Assembly (NCBI RefSeq): GCF_017592555.1
Contig: NZ_JAGFNS010000017.1
Location: 106,529-170,528, forward strand
Length of the DNA stretch: 64,000 bases
Direction of reading: 5' to 3'
Source of the DNA: Actinoplanes flavus
GTDB taxonomy: Bacteria; Actinomycetota; Actinomycetes; Mycobacteriales; Micromonosporaceae
Under the pieces are notes generated by a model. The model had not been told where the DNA came from and ran no database searches. It saw nothing but the letters and a program-made list of their open reading frames with translations. Every line of letters begins with the position of its first letter. The first letter of the stretch is position 1. Shown here piece after piece: positions 9,868-16,405 of the stretch. The translations under genes and the position numbers were made by a program.

Positions 9868-10535
9868 TTGTGAACCTCCCGCAAATGCGGCTGGAGCTTC
9901 ATCCAGTTCTCGATCCGCAATTGCTCCTCGCGCCCTTCTTTCACGGCCTGGGTCCATTCCGCACGGCGGGCCTTGTCCACACGGTAGGAAGAGGGCATGG
10001 CGCCGGGCGCGACGATCGGAACCCGGCCCTCGGCCTGCCGGGCTTCGAGCATCTTGCGGCCGTTCGGGCCGAGAGGCTGGGCCATGACCTTCTCGCGCAT
10101 CTTGAGAATCGCGTCGATCAGCATCTCCGGCCTGGGCGGACACCCGGGCAGGTAGATGTCGACCGGGACGATGTGGTCCACGCCCTGGACGATGGCGTAG
10201 TTGTTGAACATGCCGCCGGACGAGGCGCACACGCCCATCGAGATGACCGACCGCGGCTCCGGCATCTGGTCGTAGATCTGCCGGACGACCGGGGCCATCT
10301 TCTGGCTCACCCGGCCGGCCACGATCATCAGGTCGGCCTGCCGCGGCGAGGCGCGGAACACCTCCATCCCCCAGCGCCCCAGGTCGTAGTGGGGACCGCC
10401 GGAGGCCATCATCTCGATGGCGCAACAGGCGAGGCCGAAGGTGGCGCCCCAGAACGACGACTTACGGGCCCAGTTGGACAGTTTCTCCACGCTCGTCAGC
10501 AGGATGCCCGACGGGAGCTTCTCTTCGATTCCCAT
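9864..10535 (-). CDS. nuoB: NADH-quinone oxidoreductase subunit B (terminal N2 cluster)
   Basis: This 223-residue subunit holds the last 4Fe-4S cluster before quinone. All four ligands are present: the Cys37-Cys38 pair in 'GLACCAIEMM', Cys103 in 'MGVCASSGGMF', and Cys132 in 'YLPGCPPRPE'. The C-terminal ~50 residues (after 'NGRKMLEARQ') extend beyond the core fold. It starts at ATG 10535, six bases after nuoA. Confidence 0.96.
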   Translation of the reverse strand: MGIEEKLPSGILLTSVEKLSNWARKSSFWGATFGLACCAIEMMASGGPHYDLGRWGMEVFRASPRQADLMIVAGRVSQKMAPVVRQIYDQMPEPRSVISMGVCASSGGMFNNYAIVQGVDHIVPVDIYLPGCPPRPEMLIDAILKMREKVMAQPLGPNGRKMLEARQAEGRVPIVAPGAMPSSYRVDKARRAEWTQAVKEGREEQLRIENWMKLQPHLREVHK

Positions 10536-10541
10536 AACGCA

Positions 10542-10907
10542 TCAGTCCCAGTTGAGTCCGCCACGTCGCCACACGTACGCGTAGGCGATGAAGACGGTGA
10601 GGATGAACAGGACCATCTCCACGAACCCGAACAGGCCGAGCGCGTCGAAGGACACGGCCCACGGGTACAGGAAGATGGTCTCGATGTCGAAGATGATGAA
10701 GAGCATCGCGGTCAGGTAGAACTTCACCGGAAACCGCCCGCCACCGATCGGTTGTGGCGCAGGCTCGATCCCACACTCGTAGGCGTCGAGCTTCGCCCGG
10801 TTGAAGCGCTTCGGCCCGACGATCGGCGCGATGGACACCGAGAACAACGCGAAGAGGGCGCCGAGGATCAGCAACCCGACGATCGGGACATAAGGGTTGA
10901 TCGTCAT
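10542..10907 (-). CDS. nuoA: NADH-quinone oxidoreductase subunit A
   Basis: This 121-residue membrane subunit has three helices. The family signature 'LDAYECGIEPAPQPIGGGRFPVKFY' contains the exposed cysteine loop, followed by 'FDIETIFLYPWAV'. It is the first gene of the nuo operon. ATG 10907 is preceded by a GGGAG ribosome site. The operon promoter must lie in 10908-11000, which also carries a Rex-like palindrome. Confidence 0.96.
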   Translation of the reverse strand: MTINPYVPIVGLLILGALFALFSVSIAPIVGPKRFNRAKLDAYECGIEPAPQPIGGGRFPVKFYLTAMLFIIFDIETIFLYPWAVSFDALGLFGFVEMVLFILTVFIAYAYVWRRGGLNWD

Positions 10908-10924
10908 GTCTACTCCCGTACGAC

Positions 10925-10940
10925 TGTTAGCCGCTTCACA
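10925..10940 (+). promoter_or_regulatory. candidate Rex (redox sensor) operator before nuoA
   Basis: TGTTAGCCGCTTCACA matches 11 of the 13 fixed positions of the actinobacterial Rex consensus TGTGAACnnnTTCACA. It lies 18-33 bases upstream of the nuoA ATG, where a repressor could block the nuo promoter. Rex control of nuo is established for Streptomyces. The rex gene itself is not in this window. Match counting was done by eye. Confidence 0.5.
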
Positions 10941-11000
10941 CTAGTTACTGAGGTTGTGCTGTCCTTTGGTCGGGGGTGCCCTAATTCGTACTGACCGTGG

Positions 11001-12293
11001 TCAGACGGAGGGCGCCACCTTGGTCAGTCCGTTGATGATGCGATCCATGGCGTCGCCACCCCGGGGGTCGGTGAGGTTGGCCAGGAGCTTGAGGACGAAC
11101 TTCATGAGCAGCGGCTGCGGCATGCCGTACTTGGTGGCCAGCCGCATGATCTGCGGGTTGCCGATCAGCTTCACGAAGATCCCACCGATCCGGTAATAGC
11201 CACCGAACCGGAGACTCAATTCGGCGGGGTACGCCTGGAGCGCGCGCTCGCGTTCCGGTCCGGCCGGCCGGGCCAGGGCTTGCACCGCCACCTCGGCCGC
11301 CATCTCACCGGACTCCATCGCGTACGCGATGCCCTCGCCGTTCATCGGGTTGACCATGCCGCCGGAGTCACCGACCAGCATCACCCCACGGGTGTAGTGC
11401 GGCACCCGGTTGAAACCCATCGGCAGCGCGGCGCCCAGCGTCGGGCCGTCCGCATTGGCCTCCTCGCGCAGCCCCCACTCCTCCGGAGTGCTGCCCAGCC
11501 AGTCGGTGAGCAGGTTTCGGTAGTTCGTCTTACCGAAGGCGTCCGAGGAGTTCAGGATGCCGAGACCGACGTTCACCCGGCCGTCACCCAGCCCGAAGAT
11601 CCAGCCGTAGCCGGGCAGGAGCCGGCCCGGGTTCTGCGCGCTGCGCAGCTCCAGCCAGGACTCCAGGTAGTCGTCGTCCGCCTTCACGGCCGAACGGTAA
11701 TAGCGCCGGACCGCGACGCCGAGAGGCCGATCGTCCCGCTTGGCCAGCCCGAGTGACAGGGGGAACTTGCCGGACACCCCGTCCGCGGCGATCACCAGGG
11801 GCGCGCGGAAGGTGACCGGCTCACGCTCCGGACCGGACTTCGCCTCGACGCCGATCACGTAGCCGTCGTCGTCGGTCACCGCTCCGGTGACGTTCACCCC
11901 GGTGCGCAGGAGGGCGCCGGCCTCCACGGCACGCCGGGCCAGCATGTCGTCGAAGTCCATCCGGGTACGGACGAGGCCGTAGTTGGGGAAGCTGGCGAGA
12001 TCGGGCCAGTCCAGTTCCAGCCGGACTCCGCCGCCGATCACCCGCAGGCCCCGGTTCTGCAGCCAGCCGGCCTTCTCCGAGGTGTCGACACCCATCCGGA
12101 TGAGCTGGCGGACCGCACGCGGGGTGAGGCCGTCACCGCACACCTTCTCGCGCGGGAACTCGGTTTTCTCCAGCAGCAGAACGCGTACGCCGTGACGAGC
12201 CAGGTGGTATGCCGCCGCGGAGCCACCGGGGCCCGCTCCGACCACGATCACGTCCGCCTCGTCTACGACGGGCCCACTCGGGTGGTCGTTCAC
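11001..12293 (-). CDS. menJ: geranylgeranyl reductase family flavoprotein, probable menaquinone reductase
   Basis: This 430-residue FAD-dependent oxidoreductase is predicted to reduce a double bond in the isoprenoid tail of menaquinone. It has the N-terminal Rossmann motif 'DVIVVGAGPGGSAAAYHLA', the GGR-family stretch 'FPREKVCGDGLTPRAV' and the second FAD motif 'GVMLVGDSGGMVNPMNGEGI'. The start is GTG 12293 with an upstream GGAGG. Its place between nuoA and menG fits a quinone-modifying role; the mycobacterial MenJ comparison is from family knowledge. A Rex-like site lies 28 bases upstream. An archaeal-type lipid reductase role is a less likely alternative. Confidence 0.8.
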   Translation of the reverse strand: MNDHPSGPVVDEADVIVVGAGPGGSAAAYHLARHGVRVLLLEKTEFPREKVCGDGLTPRAVRQLIRMGVDTSEKAGWLQNRGLRVIGGGVRLELDWPDLASFPNYGLVRTRMDFDDMLARRAVEAGALLRTGVNVTGAVTDDDGYVIGVEAKSGPEREPVTFRAPLVIAADGVSGKFPLSLGLAKRDDRPLGVAVRRYYRSAVKADDDYLESWLELRSAQNPGRLLPGYGWIFGLGDGRVNVGLGILNSSDAFGKTNYRNLLTDWLGSTPEEWGLREEANADGPTLGAALPMGFNRVPHYTRGVMLVGDSGGMVNPMNGEGIAYAMESGEMAAEVAVQALARPAGPERERALQAYPAELSLRFGGYYRIGGIFVKLIGNPQIMRLATKYGMPQPLLMKFVLKLLANLTDPRGGDAMDRIINGLTKVAPSV

Positions 12294-12320
12294 GGTCCAA
12301 CCTCCGTCTCGCCCGGACGC

Positions 12321-12338
12321 TCGTGAATTAGTTCACAA
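12321..12338 (-). promoter_or_regulatory. candidate Rex operator before the menaquinone reductase gene
   Basis: On the minus strand the site reads TTGTGAACTAATTCACGA. Its core TGTGAACtaaTTCACG matches 12 of 13 fixed positions of the actinobacterial Rex consensus and forms a five-base-arm palindrome (GTGAA/TTCAC). It is 28-45 bases upstream of the GTG start at 12293, a typical operator position. Confidence 0.6.
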
Positions 12339-12415
12339 GCATGCCTCGATCGGAGTGTAGGCCGACTATCGAAGATCTTTGCGCTTAGGTTCCCCTAATT
12401 GTTTCCGAAGGACTA

Positions 12416-12673
12416 TCATCCCTGCTCAGGGGCCTGGAGGACCCGGTCCGCCACGCCGAGCGCCGGGCCGTCCAGGTGGTCGCGGATGGTGCCGCCCATC
12501 GCTCGGTCGAGCGCCACGATGAGCCCCTCCACGAGGTCCTGCGCAAGATCGGGATCCTGTGCCGCGACCCGGCGGAGCCGGGCGGCCAGCTCGGTCGCGC
12601 GGCGCGCGTCCGCCTCACCCTCGTCGATCGCGAGGTCGATGTCGGTGTCGTCGAGATGCCCGAGATCAGTCAT
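12416..12673 (-). CDS. small acidic hypothetical protein
   Basis: This 85-residue open frame begins MTDLGHLDDTDIDLAIDEGE and has an amphipathic, Ala/Arg/Leu-rich middle likely to be helical. It lies on the same strand between menG (49 bases upstream) and the menaquinone reductase gene (122 bases downstream), so it could belong to that transcript. No signal peptide, membrane segment or known motif is seen. The residue composition looks protein-like, and the overlapping frames look worse. The ribosome site (GAAGG) is weak, and I do not recognise the family. Confidence 0.5.
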   Translation of the reverse strand: MTDLGHLDDTDIDLAIDEGEADARRATELAARLRRVAAQDPDLAQDLVEGLIVALDRAMGGTIRDHLDGPALGVADRVLQAPEQG

Positions 12674-12722
12674 GACTCGAACTAAGCAGCACCTTCACCG
12701 CCTTGTGGGCGAAATGCCGTAT

Positions 12723-13418
12723 TTACACCCGGGTGGCGCGGTGCAGGGCCACGATCCCGCCGCTCAGGTTGCGCCAGCCGACCCGGTCCCACGGTCCGGC
12801 CGCGGCGATCCGGTCCGCCACACCCTGCTGGTCCGGCCAGGCGCGGATCGATTCGGCCAGATAGACGTACGCCTCCGGATTGCTCGACACACCCCGCGCC
12901 ACGACCGGCAGCGAGCGCATCAGGTATTGCATGTAGACGGTCCGGAAGGCGGCGTTCGTCGGGTGGCTGAACTCACACACCACGAGCCGGCCACCCGGTC
13001 GCGTCACCCGGGCGAACTCACGCAGCGCGGCGCCGGTGTCCACCACGTTCCGCAGCGCGAAGGAGATCGTCACCGCGTCGAAGACACCGTCCCCGAACGG
13101 CAGCCGCAGCGCGTCCCCGGCCAGCAGCGGCACCTCGGCCCGAACCCGGCGGCCGGCCTGGAGCATGCCCACCGAGAGGTCGGCGCCGACCGCGAACGCC
13201 CCGGACCGGCCCAGTTCCTCGGTGGAGATCCCGGTGCCGGCGCCCACGTCCAGGACCCGCTCGCCGGGCCGCAGCCCCAGCGCGGTCCGGGTGGCCCGGC
13301 GCCACCCCCGGTCCTGCCCGAAGGCCAGCACGGTGTTGGTGAGGTCGTAGCGCTTGGCCACGCCGTCGAACATCTCGGCGACCTCGTGCGGCTGCTTGTC
13401 CAGATCTGCGCGTGTCAC
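12723..13418 (-). CDS. menG: demethylmenaquinone C-methyltransferase
   Basis: This SAM-dependent methyltransferase performs the last step of menaquinone synthesis. It has the UbiE/MenG opening 'VAEMFDGVAKRYDLTN', the SAM motif 'VLDVGAGTGISTEEL' near residue 50, 'GDALRLPFGDGVFDAVTISF' and the family signature 'ALREFARVTRPGGRLVVCEF'. I chose GTG 13418 (231 residues), which matches family length. The frame remains open for 67 codons upstream through an intergenic hairpin and is not credible there. Confidence 0.92.
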   Translation of the reverse strand: MTRADLDKQPHEVAEMFDGVAKRYDLTNTVLAFGQDRGWRRATRTALGLRPGERVLDVGAGTGISTEELGRSGAFAVGADLSVGMLQAGRRVRAEVPLLAGDALRLPFGDGVFDAVTISFALRNVVDTGAALREFARVTRPGGRLVVCEFSHPTNAAFRTVYMQYLMRSLPVVARGVSSNPEAYVYLAESIRAWPDQQGVADRIAAAGPWDRVGWRNLSGGIVALHRATRV

Positions 13419-13449
13419 GAGGTCAACTCTGCCACCCGCCCGCGAAACA

Positions 13450-13483
13450 GCGCGGGCGGGATGGATGACCATCCCGCCCGCGC
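13450..13483. terminator. strong hairpin between mqnC and menG
   Basis: A perfect 15-base-pair GC-rich stem (arms 13450-13464 and 13469-13483, GCGCGGGCGGGATGG and its complement) closes a four-base ATGA loop. It lies downstream of mqnC and 32 bases upstream of the menG start, both on the minus strand. No T-run follows on either side, so it would be a GC-rich actinobacterial terminator, an mRNA stabiliser or an attenuator. The rest of 13419-13715 shows a second short hairpin (CGACCG/CGGTCG, ~13501-13516) and no gene. Confidence 0.55.
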
Positions 13484-13715
13484 CTTGTGCGTTATATATA
13501 CGACCGTCGTCGGTCGGGTCCGAATGCTCGTCACCGACGCGATCGCGACTGGCGACGTATGAGTGTTCCGTTGCCTTACAAGGGCAACGTAACCAGCGGC
13601 AACGACCCGGTACAGGCAACCGGCGGGCTCGTTACGAAGGAGCAACCCAGCCTCGCCGGTCCGACGATCCGAACCTGGCCGAACGGACGACTGCCACCCC
13701 CTGAAGGGGCCAGTT

Positions 13716-14954
13716 TCAGCTCGCCTCGACCAGCGGAAGCTGCTTACGGACACCGCCACCGGGCAGCGCGATCGAGGAGAAGTGCGAGACCACCCGGTCG
13801 TCGGTGGGGTCGTCGGCGGCCGTCCGGTGCACGGCGAGATGCCTGTACCAGGTGTCCCGCCACGCCGGGACGCGGTCCGCGGTGCGGATCATCGAGATCA
13901 GCTCCTGGAGGTTCGACCGGTGCTTGGCGCCGGCCGAGGAGATCACGTTCTCCTCCAGCATGATCGAGCCGAGGTCGTCGACGCCCATGTGCAGCGAGAG
14001 CTGGCCGATGTCCTTGCCGGTGGTCAGCCAGGACGCCTGGAGGTGGGCCACGTTGTCGAAGAACAGCCGGGAGACCGCGATGAACCGCAGATACTCCATG
14101 GTGGTGGCCTGGGTGCGGCCCTTGAGGTGGTTGTTCTCCGGCTGGTACGTCCACGGGATGAACGCGCGGAAACCGCCGACCTCGTGCGACTGCTCGACCG
14201 GGACGTCCCGGTAGCCGTTCGCCACGGCCAGGTCCTGCACCTCACGGATCATCCGGATGTGCTCGATGCGCTCGACGTTCGTCTCACCCGTACCCATCAT
14301 CATGGTGGCGGTGGACGAGAGGCCGTGCCGGTGCGCGATGGCCATCACCTCGAGCCATCGCGCGCCGCTCTCCTTGAGCGGCGCGATGGCCTTGCGCGGC
14401 CGCTCGGGCAGCATCTCGGCGCCCGCGCCGGCGATCGAGTCGAGCCCGGCCGCCTTGATCCGGATCACCGCCTCCTCGATGGAGACGCCGTCGACCTTGG
14501 CCATGTGCAGGATCTCGCTCGGGCCGATCGAGTGGATGGCGAGCTGCGGGAACGCCTGCTTGACCGAGGAGAAGAGATTCTCGTAGTAGGCCACCCCGAA
14601 CTCCGGGTGGTGCCCACCCTGGAGCATCACCTGCGTGGCGCCCAGCTCGACCGCCTCGCCGGCCCGGTGCAGGATCTCCTCGATCGGGTGCGCCCAACCC
14701 TCCTTGTGCTTCGGGGCCCGGAAGAACGCGCAGAACTTGCACGCCGTGACGCACACGTTGGTGTAGTTGATGTTCCGGTCGATCAGGTACGTGACGATGC
14801 CGTCCGGATACCGGCGGCGCCGGACCGCGTCGGCCGCCTCGCCCAGCGCGTGGAACGGGGCCTCCGTGTAGAGCAGCAAGGCCTCCTCGGGCGTGATGCG
14901 CCCACCGTCGGCTCCGCGCTGCAGGATGCTGTCGATCTCCGGATTCGCGGTCAC
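13716..14954 (-). CDS. mqnC: cyclic dehypoxanthinyl futalosine synthase (radical SAM)
   Basis: This radical SAM enzyme closes the second ring in the futalosine route to menaquinone, turning dehypoxanthine futalosine into the cyclic form. The 4Fe-4S motif CxxxCxxC is Cys68, 72 and 75 (CVTACKFC). Family stretches include 'VMLQGGHHPEFGVAYYE' and 'SSTATMMMGTGET'. At 412 residues it has normal length. It starts at GTG 14954. It shares the radical SAM fold with mqnE elsewhere in this window, but the motif spacing and C-terminal 'GVDDLGSIMLEENV' mark it as MqnC. Confidence 0.94.
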   Translation of the reverse strand: MTANPEIDSILQRGADGGRITPEEALLLYTEAPFHALGEAADAVRRRRYPDGIVTYLIDRNINYTNVCVTACKFCAFFRAPKHKEGWAHPIEEILHRAGEAVELGATQVMLQGGHHPEFGVAYYENLFSSVKQAFPQLAIHSIGPSEILHMAKVDGVSIEEAVIRIKAAGLDSIAGAGAEMLPERPRKAIAPLKESGARWLEVMAIAHRHGLSSTATMMMGTGETNVERIEHIRMIREVQDLAVANGYRDVPVEQSHEVGGFRAFIPWTYQPENNHLKGRTQATTMEYLRFIAVSRLFFDNVAHLQASWLTTGKDIGQLSLHMGVDDLGSIMLEENVISSAGAKHRSNLQELISMIRTADRVPAWRDTWYRHLAVHRTAADDPTDDRVVSHFSSIALPGGGVRKQLPLVEAS

Positions 14955-15000
14955 GTCAGGAAGCGTACGTCCACCGGGTGCCGGCCGTCAGCGGCGAGGG

Positions 15001-15756
15001 TCACCGGGAGCCGGCCGTCCCGATCAGCGCGGCCAGGCCGTCCAGCACCCGGGCGAGCCCGAACTCGTACGCGTGGCCGGGCTCGTAGGCCGCGCCCATC
15101 GCGGACCCGGCAGCCGCCCCGACCCGGGTGGCGGTCGGGTACCGGTGCTGGTCGAAGACCAGCTCGAAGACCGGTCCACGCTCCTGCCACCACTCGAAGT
15201 CGGTGCTGCCGGTCCGCGCCTCCGCGGCCCGCACGTCCGCCTCCGACCGGGCCGCGGCCTGCACGAATCCGATCAGGAAGGTGAGCGCCGCGTCCCGGGT
15301 CACGTCGTCCAGCCCGCAGTCGTCGAAGGCGCGCAGCTCGTGCTCGTACTTCGCCATCAGGCCGGGGCCCAGCGGCGGGCGGCTGGCCGGGAGGGTCGCC
15401 GCCCACGGATGGGTGGTGTAGAGCCGGCGGTTCTCCCCGGCGACCGCGGCCAGGCGCTCCCGCCACGGACGGTCCGGGTGCTCGGCACGGGGCATCTCCA
15501 GGTAGAGGCGGTCCAGCATCAGGTCGAGAAGAGCGCTCTTGTCCGGAACGTACGTGTAGAGGGTCATCGGCACCACGCCCAGCTCCTGCGCGACCCGGCG
15601 CATCGACACCGCCTCCAGGCCCTCGGCGTCGGCCAGCGCGATCCCGGCCTCGACCACCCGCGCGACGGTCAGGCCGGGGCGGCGGCCACGGCGCTTCCCC
15701 TCCGGCTCGCCGTCCGGGAACCAGAGCAGATCGATGGTGCGGCGCACTTCGGCCAC
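15001..15756 (-). CDS. TetR/AcrR family transcriptional regulator
   Basis: This 251-residue protein has an N-terminal helix-turn-helix ('VEAGIALADAEGLEAVSMRRVAQELGVVPMTLYTYVPDKSALL', about residues 30-75) and a TetR_C-like helical ligand domain. I chose GTG 15756 because AGGAG precedes it by a suitable distance; an upstream extension would run through the operator region. It is divergent from the VOC gene at 15824 with a shared intergenic palindrome, so it probably represses itself and that gene. The ligand is unknown. Confidence 0.85.
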   Translation of the reverse strand: MAEVRRTIDLLWFPDGEPEGKRRGRRPGLTVARVVEAGIALADAEGLEAVSMRRVAQELGVVPMTLYTYVPDKSALLDLMLDRLYLEMPRAEHPDRPWRERLAAVAGENRRLYTTHPWAATLPASRPPLGPGLMAKYEHELRAFDDCGLDDVTRDAALTFLIGFVQAAARSEADVRAAEARTGSTDFEWWQERGPVFELVFDQHRYPTATRVGAAAGSAMGAAYEPGHAYEFGLARVLDGLAALIGTAGSR

Positions 15757-15773
15757 GGGTGGCACTCCTTTCC

Positions 15774-15800
15774 TGTACGGCGTATTGTGTACAACGTACA
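15774..15800. promoter_or_regulatory. candidate TetR operator
   Basis: The perfect palindrome TGTACaacGTACA at 15788-15800 is preceded by another TGTAC half-site at 15774-15778. It sits in the 67-base divergent region between the TetR gene and the VOC gene, where one site could control both promoters. Assignment to this TetR protein is by position only. Confidence 0.55.
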
Positions 15801-15823
15801 AGTAACAGCTTCGGGGAGGCGCC

Positions 15824-16204
15824 ATGCAGATCACCTCGTCCGCCATCTCGCTCACCGTCGACGATGCCCCGGCTTCCAGCAAGTTTCTCGCGGACCACTT
15901 CGGTTATGCCGTGCGGATGGCGGCAGACGGTTTCGCCTCGCTCGGCCGCGACGACGGTGGCGTCGACCTGATCTTCCTGCGCCGCGGCATCGAGGTGCTG
16001 CCACCCGAGCTGCGCCAGGTGCACACCGCCGGCACGATCGTCGCCTTCGTGGTCGACGACCTGGAGGCCGAGCAGGCCCGGTTGCGGGCCGAGGGGGTCG
16101 AGCCCACGCTGCCCATCCGTGAGGAGCCGTGGGGTGAGCGCCTCCTTCTGGTGACCGACCCCAACGGTGTCGTCTACGAGTTGGTGGAGTGGCCGGACCG
16201 ATAG
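15824..16204 (+). CDS. VOC (glyoxalase/bleomycin-resistance fold) family protein
   Basis: This 126-residue protein has the paired beta-alpha-beta-beta-beta layout of the vicinal-oxygen-chelate fold: 'ITSSAISLTVDDAPASSKFL' at the start and 'LLLVTDPNGVVYELVEWP' at the end. It starts at ATG 15824 after a GGGGAGG ribosome site. As it is divergent from a TetR repressor it may act on, or sequester, the repressor's small-molecule inducer. The substrate cannot be told from sequence. Confidence 0.8.
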   Translation: MQITSSAISLTVDDAPASSKFLADHFGYAVRMAADGFASLGRDDGGVDLIFLRRGIEVLPPELRQVHTAGTIVAFVVDDLEAEQARLRAEGVEPTLPIREEPWGERLLLVTDPNGVVYELVEWPDR

Positions 16205-16228
16205 GTTCTGTTCTCACGGATCGTTCAG

Positions 16229-16405
16229 GGGGTAAACAACCGGAGTGGCCCGGTGGCAGCACGTGGAGCCGACCAGAAGACCCGCGTTCGCGGGCAGGTG
16301 GCCGTGAAGCGTGAACCCGGCACCACACCCGTGGGTCAGACCGGGACCGTCCCGCAAGGCAGGACTACCAACCGTGTGCTCACTAAAGCGCACTGAAAGG
16401 TAACG
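16229..16405 (+). other. intergenic leader with several predicted hairpins upstream of the SNF2 gene
   Basis: This non-coding stretch contains short GC-rich pairings: CCCGCG/CGCGGG around 16284-16297 and a GACCGGGACCGTCCCGCAAGG segment near 16343. The latter resembles, but does not match, the core of cobalamin riboswitches: the GGTG-n-GAA-n-CCGG half and a B12 box are missing. It leads directly into the GTG start of the SNF2 gene. I can only say that it looks structured. Confidence 0.25.

Noticed and set aside
16330..16390. Cobalamin riboswitch before the SNF2 gene
   Set aside because: Only the TCCCGCAA-like segment matches; the GGTG-n-GAA-n-CCGG half and B12 box are absent, in contrast to the real riboswitch at 37205.
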